Assembly: GCF_900258505.1 (NCBI RefSeq)
Contig: NZ_LT984895.1
Location: 2,250,479 to 2,314,478 of the forward strand
Length of the DNA stretch: 64,000 nucleotides
Direction: 5' to 3'
From: Brachybacterium timonense
GTDB lineage: Bacteria; Actinomycetota; Actinomycetes; Actinomycetales; Dermabacteraceae
Part shown: positions 27,998 through 35,932 of the stretch, one piece after another
Layout of the letters: each line of letters starts with the position of its first letter
Position numbering within the stretch: the first letter of the stretch is position 1
The notes under the pieces: generated by a model
Databases searched by the model: none
Told to the model about the DNA's origin: nothing
What the model saw: only the letters and a program-made list of their open reading frames with translations
Made by a program: the position numbers and the translations under genes

Positions 27998-29340
27998 CGG
28001 TTCTCTCCCGTCGTCGTGACGCGTGTCTGTGGACGTCCAGGGCGCCGGGTGCGGTTCATACCAAAGATCGCGCGCACCAGCGGGGGCGCGGCAATGAACA
28101 GCACGACGAGCGCCTGAATAACCTGTACCAGGTCCAGGGGAACGCCCTGTGTGGTCTCCATGAAGCGCCCGCCGGTGGACAGCGCCGCGAACAGCAGGCC
28201 TGCCAGGAGGATGCCGACCGGTCCGGAGGCGCCCAGCAGCGCCACGGTGATCGCGTCGAAGCCGAGTGATCCAGCGATGCCTTCGGTGAGGCGGTGTTCG
28301 GTGCCCAGCACGTGCACCGCGCCGGCGAGGCCCACGAGGGCACCGGCCACCAGCATCACGCCGAAGGAGGCGCGGGAGGTGGAGATACCGGCTACCTGGG
28401 CGGCGCGCGGGTTGGAGCCGACGGCACGGAAGCGGAAACCCGCCGTCGAACGATTCATGAGCCACCACAGGAAGACGACCGCAGCGATCGCGAGCACGAT
28501 GCCTAGGTGCAGACGGAATTGCGGCCCCAGGATCTGCGGCAGCTGCGCGGTGGGTTTCACGGCCGGAGAGGTGGGCTGGGACTTGTTCGCGCCGGTGAAC
28601 AGTTCGGTCTTCAGAGCGAAGAAGAGCAGGTAGGTCGCGATCCAGTTCAGCATGATCGTGGAGATCACTTCATTGGCTTCGAACCGGGCCTTGAGGAACC
28701 CTGCGATACCGCCCCAGAGCCCGCCGACGGACGTGCCGACGGCGAGAGCAACCAGCAGGTGGATCACAGGTGGCAGGCTCCAGGTGAATCCCACGAACCC
28801 TGCTGCGGCGGCGCCCATGATCAGCTGGCCGGTGCCGCCGATGTTGAACAGCCCGGCGCGGAAACCAACTGCCATGCCGGTGGAGGCAATGATCAGTGGG
28901 GTGGCGACGGTGAGCGTCTCGGTCAGCGGGCGGAAACCGGCGGCGAGAGCCGGGAACAGCACGTAGGTGCCGCTGCCGCCGGCCTCGCGGATGGAGTCGG
29001 CGCGATGCGAGTAGGAGGGTGCATCGAAGATGGCGCCGCGGAACATGGCGACGTAGGCCTGGGTCACGGAGTCCCACACGGCGCGGAAGGTGTCGCTGGG
29101 GCGTGCGAAGAAGTAGCCGGCGGCCTCGCGTACGTCCTGGTCGGCCACCACGATGAGCACGGAGCCGATGAAGAAGGCCAGCAGGAAACTGAGCGCGATC
29201 ACCAGCGGGTTGCCGCGTCCGATGGCCTGAGCGAGGCGCCGCAGCATCGAGTCGGCCTCATCGTCGCGCGGGGGCGGCGCGGTCGGGCCGACGCCTGCGG
29301 CCTGTGCGGTGGTGGCAGCGCCGTCGGGGGGCGTGGTCAC
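27994..29340 (-). CDS. Nucleoside ABC transporter permease 1 (NupP/YufP type)
   Basis: A permease of 448 residues. After a Pro/Ala-rich cytoplasmic N-terminus of about 45 residues, the first helix (NPLVIALSFLLAFFIGSVLIVV) appears and is followed by a long loop and about eight helices. FRAGLFNIGGTGQLIMGAAA and the coupling motif STAGFRFRAVGSNPRAAQVAGI are diagnostic for the nucleoside/BmpA branch. It starts with GTG overlapping the ATPase stop and overlaps permease 2 at its end. Partner of the lipoprotein at 31066-32172. Confidence 0.9.
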   Translation of the reverse strand: MTTPPDGAATTAQAAGVGPTAPPPRDDEADSMLRRLAQAIGRGNPLVIALSFLLAFFIGSVLIVVADQDVREAAGYFFARPSDTFRAVWDSVTQAYVAMFRGAIFDAPSYSHRADSIREAGGSGTYVLFPALAAGFRPLTETLTVATPLIIASTGMAVGFRAGLFNIGGTGQLIMGAAAAGFVGFTWSLPPVIHLLVALAVGTSVGGLWGGIAGFLKARFEANEVISTIMLNWIATYLLFFALKTELFTGANKSQPTSPAVKPTAQLPQILGPQFRLHLGIVLAIAAVVFLWWLMNRSTAGFRFRAVGSNPRAAQVAGISTSRASFGVMLVAGALVGLAGAVHVLGTEHRLTEGIAGSLGFDAITVALLGASGPVGILLAGLLFAALSTGGRFMETTQGVPLDLVQVIQALVVLFIAAPPLVRAIFGMNRTRRPGRPQTRVTTTGENR

Positions 29341-30911
29341 GCGATGTCTCCTTCGTCGGCAAGCTGGGAGTCCGTGGTGCGGGCGCCGGCGGCGACTGCT
29401 TCGCGTGCAGACTCCACGGTGTATCCGGCCATCATCAAACCGAGCACGTCGCGGTCCTCGTTGCCGGGCACGATTCCGAGGACGCTGCCGCGGTACATGA
29501 CGGCGATGCGATCAGCGAGCTGGACCACCTCGTCGAGCTCGGTGGAGACGATCACAACGGGGGTGCCGCGGTCACGCTCCTCAATGATTCGCCGGTGGAG
29601 GAACTCGATTGAGCCAACATCCACACCGCGAGTGGGCTGACAGGCGATCAGCAGGGATAGCTCGCGGTTCAGCGCGCGCGCCATCACCACTTTCTGCTGG
29701 TTGCCCCCGGACAGTGTGGACACGGCGGACTGTCCATCCGGTGGGGTGCGGATGTCGAAGGCGGCGATCTGTTCGCGGGCGCTGTCACGCACAGAGGCCG
29801 GTCGCATGGCGAGGGAAGAACCGTAGGGGGCACGGTCGTGCTGGTCGAGCACCAGGTTCTCGGCCACTGTGAAGTCGGGGATCAGCGCGTCATGGGTGCG
29901 GTCTTCGGGCACGAAACCCACCCCGCGGTCCAGGATCTGTTTGGTGCTTCGCCCCACGAGCTCAGTGCCGCGCAGCGAGATGGAGCCGCGCACGTCGTGC
30001 TGGAGCCCCATGAGTGCTTCTGACAGCTCGGTCTGACCGTTACCCTGCACGCCAGCAATAGCGAGCACCTCACCCTCATGCACGTCGAAAGAGACGGCGT
30101 CGAGCGTGCGCACACCCTGCTCGTCGGTGACGCGCAGCTCCCGCACCTGCAGCGCGGCACCACCCGTCCTGGCTGGTGACTTCTCGAGGTCGAGCTCTAC
30201 GCTGCGGCCCACCATGAGAGAGGCGAGCTCCGTCTGATCGGCCGACGGGTCGGCGGTGCCCACCACGCGGCCGCGACGGATCACGGTGATCCGGTCAGAG
30301 ACGGCCTTGACCTCGCGCAGCTTATGCGTGATGAACACGATGGAGGTGCCCTCTTCGCGCAGCTGACGCATGATCGCCATGAGTTCGTCGGTCTCGTGCG
30401 GGGTGAGCACGGCGGTGGGCTCATCAAGCACGAGGATCTCGGCGCGGTGACTGAGCGCCTTGACGATCTCGACCCGCTGCTGCGCGCCCACGGGAAGATC
30501 CTCGACGCGGGCATCGGGGTCGAGGTCAAAGCCGAAGCGATCGGAGATCTCACGCACCAGGGTGCGGGCTGCGGACAGATCGAGCAGGCCACCGCGGGTG
30601 GGTTCACTGCCCAGCACGACGTTCTCTGCCACGGTGAACACGGGCACGAGCATGAAGTGCTGGTGGACCATGCCGATTCCGGCGGCCATCGCATCGCCCG
30701 GTCCGGAGAAGCTGACCGGCTTCCCATCCAGCAGGATCGTACCGCCGTCGGGGCTGTACAGGCCGTACAGCACGTTCATCAGGGTGGACTTGCCGGCGCC
30801 GTTCTCCCCGAGCAGGGAGTGGATCTCGCCAGGCTCGACCACGAGGTCGATGGCGTCATTGGCCACGAAGGACCCGAAAGTCTTGGTGATGCCTTGCAGT
30901 TCGAGCTTCAC
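29337..30911 (-). CDS. Nucleoside ABC transporter double ATPase (NupO/YufO type)
   Basis: A protein of 524 residues with two ABC modules in tandem. Module 1 has Walker A GENGAGKSTL, a Q-loop in VHQHFMLVPVFTV, and Walker B EILVLDEPTAVL. Module 2 has an altered P-loop (GVQGNGQTELSEAL, lacking the usual GKS/T) and a good LSGGNQQK signature. This asymmetry is normal for the sugar/nucleoside importer class with two fused ATPases. The gene precedes the two permease genes with an overlapping stop/start and powers import of nucleosides that Cdd, DeoA, PNP and DeoC then degrade. Confidence 0.92.
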   Translation of the reverse strand: MKLELQGITKTFGSFVANDAIDLVVEPGEIHSLLGENGAGKSTLMNVLYGLYSPDGGTILLDGKPVSFSGPGDAMAAGIGMVHQHFMLVPVFTVAENVVLGSEPTRGGLLDLSAARTLVREISDRFGFDLDPDARVEDLPVGAQQRVEIVKALSHRAEILVLDEPTAVLTPHETDELMAIMRQLREEGTSIVFITHKLREVKAVSDRITVIRRGRVVGTADPSADQTELASLMVGRSVELDLEKSPARTGGAALQVRELRVTDEQGVRTLDAVSFDVHEGEVLAIAGVQGNGQTELSEALMGLQHDVRGSISLRGTELVGRSTKQILDRGVGFVPEDRTHDALIPDFTVAENLVLDQHDRAPYGSSLAMRPASVRDSAREQIAAFDIRTPPDGQSAVSTLSGGNQQKVVMARALNRELSLLIACQPTRGVDVGSIEFLHRRIIEERDRGTPVVIVSTELDEVVQLADRIAVMYRGSVLGIVPGNEDRDVLGLMMAGYTVESAREAVAAGARTTDSQLADEGDIA

Positions 30912-31002
30912 AGCACTCGCTTCCGTCGGCGTGCCCTGAACGGGGCGTCCGCCGGCTCATGGGCTGGGGCGATGGTCCGTCGGCTGGCCGCGGGTCACCG
31001 AT

Positions 31003-31040
31003 GACTCGCGGTCCCCACCGCGTGGCGGGGGCCGCGAGTC
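31003..31040 (-). terminator. Strong hairpin between the lipoprotein and ATPase genes
   Basis: Arms at 31003-31016 (GACTCGCGGTCCCC) and 31027-31040 (GGGGGCCGCGAGTC) pair over 14 bases with one mismatch and a 10-base loop. Lying 26 bases past the binding-protein stop, it would cut part of the transcription before the transporter genes, so that the binding protein is made in excess. Confidence 0.6.
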
Positions 31041-31065
31041 AGGATAGTGAGCGTGGTCGCTCCCG

Positions 31066-32172
31066 TCACTTCGCCTTTGGAGAGGCGTCGGACTGGACGG
31101 TGACCTTGCCGTCGATGATGTCCTGGCGCAGGGTGTCGAGCTCACCCTTCAGTTCGTCCGACACCTTGTCCTCGAAGTCGTGGAACGGGGCGAGGCCCAC
31201 GCCTTCGTTCTCCAGCGTGCCCACGTAGGGGGTGGATTCGAAGGAGCCGTCAGCGGCACCCTTGGTGACGTCCTGCACGGACTCGCCGATCTTCTTCATC
31301 ACAGAGGTGAGGATGACCTGCTGGGCGGCGGGATCCGAGCCGTTGGTCTCGTAGCCGTCGGAGTCCACCCAGATGACCTTCGCGCCGTCGTGCTCCTTGG
31401 CCGAGGCGAGCGTGCCAGCGCCGACGGGGCCGGCCACCGGCATCACGATGTCGGCACCGGCGTTGTAGAACTCGTCCGAGACAGCCTTGCCCTTGGACTG
31501 GTCCTCGAAGGTGCCGACGATCGACCCCTCCTGCTTCTCCTTGTTCCAGCCGAGCACCTCGACGTTGGTGCCGTGGACCTCGTTGTAATGGGCCACGCCG
31601 TCGGCGTATCCGTCCATGAAGATCGTGACGGTGGGGATGTCCATGCCGCCGTAGGTTGCGACCTTGTCGGTCTCGCTCATACCTGCGGCGAGGTAGCCGG
31701 CGAGGAACGCAGCCTGGGCAGTGTCGAACTCGATCGGCTTGACGTTGTCGTACTCGACCGGATTGCCGTCAGCGTCCTGGGCGGTGGAGTCGATGATGGC
31801 GAACTCCACATCGGGGTTTGCCTCGGCCGCGGCGCCGGTGGCCGGAGCCAGCAGGTAACCCACGGTGTAGATCAAGTCGCACTGCGAGGAGACGAGGTTG
31901 TTGATGTTCGGGGTGAAGTCCGAATCAGAGGTGGACTCCGCGGTCTGCGTCGCGATGCTGAGGTCCTTCTCAGCGGCTTTCAGACCGTTGTAGCCGGACT
32001 CATTGAAGGACTTGTCCTTCCAGCCACCGGAGTCGGAGACCATGCAGGCTTTGAAGTCGGAGCCGCCGCCGTCGCTGCCACCGCTGCCGCCCTCCTCGGG
32101 CGCGGAGCCGCAGGCGGACAGGGCCAGGATGCCCGCACCGGTGAGGGCGATCAGGCGCGAGGAGTTCTTCAC
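31066..32172 (-). CDS. BMP-family nucleoside-binding lipoprotein
   Basis: The extracytoplasmic substrate-binding protein, 368 residues, of the BMP/PnrA family. The GTG at 32172 is chosen because GGAGG precedes it and the signal peptide follows directly: VKNSSRLIALTGAGILALSACGS with lipobox LSAC. A Gly/Ser-rich linker leads into the BMP core (ACMVSDSGGWKDKSFNESGYNGL, VGYLLAPATGAAAEANPDV, AAFLAGYLAAGMSETDKV, IVMPVAGPVGAGTLASAKE). It is the first gene of the uptake unit lipoprotein-ATPase-permease-permease-cdd-deoA. Nucleosides are the inferred ligands from context. Confidence 0.92.
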   Translation of the reverse strand: MKNSSRLIALTGAGILALSACGSAPEEGGSGGSDGGGSDFKACMVSDSGGWKDKSFNESGYNGLKAAEKDLSIATQTAESTSDSDFTPNINNLVSSQCDLIYTVGYLLAPATGAAAEANPDVEFAIIDSTAQDADGNPVEYDNVKPIEFDTAQAAFLAGYLAAGMSETDKVATYGGMDIPTVTIFMDGYADGVAHYNEVHGTNVEVLGWNKEKQEGSIVGTFEDQSKGKAVSDEFYNAGADIVMPVAGPVGAGTLASAKEHDGAKVIWVDSDGYETNGSDPAAQQVILTSVMKKIGESVQDVTKGAADGSFESTPYVGTLENEGVGLAPFHDFEDKVSDELKGELDTLRQDIIDGKVTVQSDASPKAK

Positions 32173-32365
32173 GGGGGTCCTCCAGAAGGGGTCGGGGCAG
32201 GGCGGCCGACGTCCATTCACCGGCTGCTCCACGTGGGTCACCGGCACTGTATCTTCGTGCGCGCGGCGCCGCGCCCACCTTGGCCACTCGCAGCGAAACG
32301 TTATGGAATCGACGCGGTGATGACCCGCAGGTGAACACGGGGTGACGGCTTGCCCGTGTGCAGCG
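32173..32365 (-). promoter_or_regulatory. Promoter region of the nucleoside uptake unit
   Basis: This 193-bp gap separates the M20 amidohydrolase from the binding-protein gene. A possible -10 (TACAGT, complement of 32246-32251) would give a leader of about 70 bases. Upstream, around 32296-32306, the sequence CGAAACGTTAT resembles half of the AACGTT-centred palindromes bound by LacI-family repressors. Both are weak, position-based suggestions. Confidence 0.3.
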
Positions 32366-33583
32366 TCACACGAGGTCGCGCTGTATGCATGCCGAGGCGA
32401 GGACAGCAGCTCCGATGCCGATGGCGCGCTCATCGATCATGAGGTCGCCCATGTGCAGGTCGTAGGTGCGCCCGCCGGGGGTGCGGGTGCCGAGCCGAGC
32501 CAGCGCCCCGGGGACCTTCTCGAGGTACCAGGCGAAGTCCTCCCCGCCCAGTGACTGCGCCGTGGGGTCCACCCCGTCTTCCCCGAGCACGGCCGCAACG
32601 GCAGCGGCTAGCACCGTCACGCTGTCCGGGTCATTAGCGACGGGCGGTACCCCGCGATCGTGGCTGACCTGGACGTCGACGCCCCATGTGCGGCCGATCT
32701 CGCCGGCGATCTCGACCAGCAGGTCCTCGGCACGGTCCCATGCGTCGTGATCCAGGCAGCGCAGGGAACCCTCGAGATGGCCACGCGACGGGATCGCGTT
32801 GAAGGCGGAGCCAGCGTGGATGCTGCCCCAGGTGAGATTCACGCCAGAGCGCGGATCCATGCGGCGGCCAAGCGCTGCGGGCAGCTGGGTGGCGAGCGAG
32901 CCCAGGGCGTACACAAGGTCCTGGCTGAGGTGTGGGCGGGAGGTGTGACCACCGGCACCGCGCACTGTGATGCTCACCGGATCGGTGGCCGAGGTGATGG
33001 GCCCCGACTTCAGCCCCACGTGGCCAACGTCCACTCCCGGATCGCAGTGCAGCGCCAGGATGGAATCGACGCCGTCGAGAACACCCTCGCCGATCAGCTC
33101 GAGCGCCCCGCAGGGATGCTTCTCTTCCGAAGGCTGGAACACCAGGCGCACTCCGCGAGTGAGCAGACCGGCCTCACGCACACGCACCACGGCAGCGGCC
33201 GCACCGAGCACAGCACTCATGTGCACGTCGTGGCCGCAGGAATGGGAGACGCCGTCCACGGTGGAGCGGAAGGGAACGGTGCTCAGCTCCGGAATGCCGA
33301 GCGCATCCATGTCGGCCCGCAGGGCGATGAGCGGCAGCTCGCTCTTCTCGCCGGGAATGTCGCAGATCACTCCCGTGCGCGGCATCCGTACTGGCTCGAG
33401 CCCGAGCGCGTGAAGATGCTCGATGACGTACTCGGTGGTGGCGTGCTCTTCGTGGGACAGCTCCGGGTAGCGATGGAGGTGCCTGCGCACCTCGCGCAAG
33501 GACTGCTGCTTCTCGCGCAGCACGCTCATGATCAGGCCGTCGGGGCCGAGGGCGGGGTGTGCGGCAGGGTCGGCGGGGGTCAC
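32366..33583 (-). CDS. M20-family amidohydrolase
   Basis: A zinc-dependent amidohydrolase of 405 residues of the M20D (IAA-amino acid/aminoacylase) branch. LIALRADMDALGIPE and HSCGHDVHMSAVLGAA supply metal ligands, FQPSEEKHPCGALELI the catalytic Glu pair, and the lid domain with the GAGGHTSRPHLSQD segment is intact. SLGGEDFAWYLEKVPGALARLG is the final ligand motif. It begins with GTG after GAGGAG. The related pair amiA1-amiB1 occupies the equivalent place next to deoD in M. tuberculosis. The true substrate, an N-acyl amino acid or peptide, is not evident. Confidence 0.9.
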   Translation of the reverse strand: MTPADPAAHPALGPDGLIMSVLREKQQSLREVRRHLHRYPELSHEEHATTEYVIEHLHALGLEPVRMPRTGVICDIPGEKSELPLIALRADMDALGIPELSTVPFRSTVDGVSHSCGHDVHMSAVLGAAAAVVRVREAGLLTRGVRLVFQPSEEKHPCGALELIGEGVLDGVDSILALHCDPGVDVGHVGLKSGPITSATDPVSITVRGAGGHTSRPHLSQDLVYALGSLATQLPAALGRRMDPRSGVNLTWGSIHAGSAFNAIPSRGHLEGSLRCLDHDAWDRAEDLLVEIAGEIGRTWGVDVQVSHDRGVPPVANDPDSVTVLAAAVAAVLGEDGVDPTAQSLGGEDFAWYLEKVPGALARLGTRTPGGRTYDLHMGDLMIDERAIGIGAAVLASACIQRDLV

Positions 33584-33639
33584 CGTGCTCCTCGTCTGCG
33601 CCCGCCGACGGGATCGGGATGCGCGGGAACGGAGCGGGC

Positions 33640-34818
33640 TCAGCCGTTCGACGCGGTGCCCGCAGCGCGGTCGCAGAGCCTACGGGCGAGTGGTCCGAGC
33701 GCCTGGGCGTGCTCATCGGCGAGGACGAGAAGGGCGTCGTCGGTGTCGACCACGCTCACACCCTCCACGCCCACGAGCGCCACGAGGCGATGCGAGGAAC
33801 CGTACACCGTGGCCTGCGAGGACACGGCATCGACCCGGGTATCGCCCAGAACGCGGACATCGCTGCGTTCATCCCCGACTGTGCGCACGGCCCCGCCAGC
33901 GTCCGGGCTGCGCAGCTGGCGGGCGAGGGCAGCGAAGTCTCCGACGTCATCCCAGTCGAACGTCGCAGGCACGACGGCCACGCGCCCCTGTGCAGCGAGC
34001 GGCTCGGCGAGCGCATGGTCGATCGCGATCGAGGTGAGCGTGGGCCAAACCTCGTCACGGACCGCGTCGGCGTGCGGCCCGTCGAGGGCGGCAGCGATGC
34101 GGCGTGCACCGGCTGCAAGCGGCGGGATCTGTTCGGCCAGGGCGTCCAGCAGCATGTCGGCTCGGGCCACGAACATGCCGGCGTTCCACAGGTGGCCGCC
34201 CTCGGCGAGGAACTGTGCGGCCCGATCTGCGTCGGGCTTCTCCACGAAGCGGTCCACCCGGAGCGCTCCGGTGACGTTCAGCGCATCGTCCGTGTCCCTG
34301 GCCTGGCAGCGGATGTAGCCGAAGCCGGTCGCCGGATGCGTGGGTCGAATGCCGAGCGTCGTCAGGTAGCCGTGTGCGGCAGCGGCGCACGCGCGACGCA
34401 CGTCGTCATGGAAAGCCGCGGTGTCAGTGATCAGGTGATCGGCGGCGAAGGAGCCGATGATCGCGTCGGGATGTTCGCGCTCAGCCACCGCCGCACCGAG
34501 CGCGATCGCTGGCATGGAGTTGCGGCCCGACGGCTCAACGAGCACACGGGCCTGCTCCCCCACCTGCTCACGCACGGCGCCCTCGTGGGCGCGCCCCGTG
34601 ATGATGCACGCGGGATAGTCGGCAACGCCGTCGAGCCGGGCGATGGTCTGCTGCAGCAGGGAGGCGCCGCTCCCCGTGAGGTCGAGCAGGAACTTCGGGT
34701 GGTCGGGCCGTGAGAGCGGCCACAGTCGGGTGCCGGCTCCCCCGGCGGGCACGATGGGGATGAAGGGTGCCCGAGGCGTGGCGTCGGGCGCCTCGTGGCG
34801 TGATGCTGCCATGACCAT
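33640..34818 (-). CDS. manC: Mannose-1-phosphate guanylyltransferase
   Basis: This nucleotidyltransferase makes GDP-mannose from mannose 1-phosphate and GTP for glycans of the envelope. The signature GGAGTRLWPLSRPDHPKFL lies near the N-terminus, FAADHLI marks the metal-binding Asp, and FVEKPDADRAAQFL the sugar site. A left-handed beta-helix remainder ends the protein (392 residues). The ATG at 34818 is preferred over 34845 because TACCCT stands 6 bases upstream in leaderless spacing. It is a single-domain type without the isomerase half. It diverges from sdhC. Confidence 0.88.
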   Translation of the reverse strand: MVMAASRHEAPDATPRAPFIPIVPAGGAGTRLWPLSRPDHPKFLLDLTGSGASLLQQTIARLDGVADYPACIITGRAHEGAVREQVGEQARVLVEPSGRNSMPAIALGAAVAEREHPDAIIGSFAADHLITDTAAFHDDVRRACAAAAHGYLTTLGIRPTHPATGFGYIRCQARDTDDALNVTGALRVDRFVEKPDADRAAQFLAEGGHLWNAGMFVARADMLLDALAEQIPPLAAGARRIAAALDGPHADAVRDEVWPTLTSIAIDHALAEPLAAQGRVAVVPATFDWDDVGDFAALARQLRSPDAGGAVRTVGDERSDVRVLGDTRVDAVSSQATVYGSSHRLVALVGVEGVSVVDTDDALLVLADEHAQALGPLARRLCDRAAGTASNG

Positions 34819-34824
34819 GTCCAC

Positions 34825-34830
34825 AGGGTA
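34825..34830 (-). promoter_or_regulatory. Leaderless -10 element of manC
   Basis: TACCCT on the minus strand is separated by 6 bases (GTGGAC) from the ATG at 34818. There is no ribosome site at any of the candidate starts. Confidence 0.4.
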
Positions 34831-34902
34831 ACGATCCGGGAACATGTCCGGCGTGCGGTTCTGTAACAGTGCCGCGCGGCCAGAACAGCCTGGTCCGAGT
34901 GC

Positions 34903-35066
34903 TAGGCTGACGGCGCCCCTGTCGGGGGCGATGATGATGTCGCCGTGTCGTCACCCGCTCGTCGGACCGGATCGCCGCGCTGTCGCGGTCGGGTGCAGGA
35001 TGCGCGAGGATCCACGCGTGCACACATCGGATCCTCCGGCTCCACCCCCGTTCTTTGGAGGACTCC
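34903..35066 (+). promoter_or_regulatory. sdh operon promoter and leader
   Basis: TAGGCT at 34903-34908 is a likely -10 element for sdhCDAB. The predicted leader is about 150 bases and starts with a hairpin (CGCCCC at 34914-34919 with GGGGCG at 34925-34930). GGAGG at 35057-35061 is the sdhC ribosome site. The leader is long enough for post-transcriptional control, but no known riboswitch was recognised. Confidence 0.45.
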
Positions 35067-35444
35067 GTGGCATCAGCCCAGTCCGGGACGCTCTACCGCG
35101 GCCGAGAAGGCATGTGGTCCTGGGTCGCGCACCGCATCTCCGGGATGCTCATCTTCCTATTCCTCGTCGTCCACGTGCTCGACACCGCACTGGTGCGAGT
35201 CTCCCCTGAGGCGTACAACGAGGTCATCGGCCACTACGCAACGCCGGTCTTCGGCATTGGCGAGCTCGGGCTGGTCGCCGCGATCCTCTTCCACGCGCTC
35301 AATGGTCTGCGCGTGATCCTGGTCGACTTCTGGTCGGGTGGGACGAAGCACCAGCGGGCCCTGTTCTGGGGCGTCGTCATCGTGTGGGCCGTCCTCATGG
35401 CCGGCTTCACTCCCCGCCACCTGATGCACATGTTCGGAGCGTGA
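35067..35444 (+). CDS. sdhC: Succinate dehydrogenase cytochrome b subunit
   Basis: SdhC, 125 residues, is a haem-binding membrane anchor of complex II. It has three hydrophobic helices, with candidate haem-ligand or quinone-site residues in HRISGMLIFLFLVVHVLDTAL and in FHALNGLRVILVDFW. The GTG at 35067 is preferred because GGAGG lies 5 bases upstream; a TTG four codons earlier is also in frame. It is followed 1 bp later by sdhD. The four-gene order sdhCDAB is the usual actinobacterial one. Confidence 0.93.
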   Translation: MASAQSGTLYRGREGMWSWVAHRISGMLIFLFLVVHVLDTALVRVSPEAYNEVIGHYATPVFGIGELGLVAAILFHALNGLRVILVDFWSGGTKHQRALFWGVVIVWAVLMAGFTPRHLMHMFGA

Positions 35445-35445
35445 G

Positions 35446-35892
35446 ATGACCACCACCATTCCCGAGCCCCGCACCCGGTACCGCCGCACCGGTCAGCGCG
35501 GTGTGAACACCGAAATGGCTGCCTGGCTGTTCATGCGCATCTCCGGTGTTGCCCTGGTGATCCTGGTATTCGGCCACCTTTTCGTGAACCTCTGGCTGGG
35601 AGAGGGCGTCAAGGGCATCGACTTCGCCTTCGTGGCCGGCAAGTGGACCAGCCCCTTCTGGCAGACCTGGGACCTGGCCATGCTCTGGCTGGGCATGATC
35701 CACGGCGCCAACGGCGTGCGCACGATCATCAATGACTACGCGCGCAACGACACGCTGCGCATGGTCCTCAAGGCGCTGCTGTATATCGCCGCTGTGGTGA
35801 CCATCGTGCTGGGCACGCTCGTGATCTTCACGTTCAGCCCGTGCCCTGCGGGCGCCGATCCCGCCCTGTTGCCCTCCATCTGCCAGGGCTGA
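35446..35892 (+). CDS. sdhD: Succinate dehydrogenase membrane anchor subunit
   Basis: SdhD, 148 residues, has a basic N-terminus (about 20 residues) and three membrane helices: WLFMRISGVALVILVFGHLF, LAMLWLGMIHGANGVRTII and ALLYIAAVVTIVLGTLVIF. The HLF and HGANGVR histidines are the likely haem and quinone-site residues. It pairs with SdhC to hold SdhAB at the membrane and to reduce quinone. It starts directly after sdhC and precedes sdhA by 40 bp. Confidence 0.93.
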   Translation: MTTTIPEPRTRYRRTGQRGVNTEMAAWLFMRISGVALVILVFGHLFVNLWLGEGVKGIDFAFVAGKWTSPFWQTWDLAMLWLGMIHGANGVRTIINDYARNDTLRMVLKALLYIAAVVTIVLGTLVIFTFSPCPAGADPALLPSICQG

Positions 35893-35932
35893 GTCCTGCC
35901 CTGACGCCGTCACGAACGGAGCCTGAATCCTC

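Noticed and set aside
28507-29640. Long plus-strand frame opposite ABC permease 1
   Set aside because: Gly/Glu-rich shadow frame with no motifs; the permease gene is certain.
34914-35066. Riboswitch in the sdh leader
   Set aside because: Only a simple GC hairpin is visible; no conserved riboswitch core was recognised.
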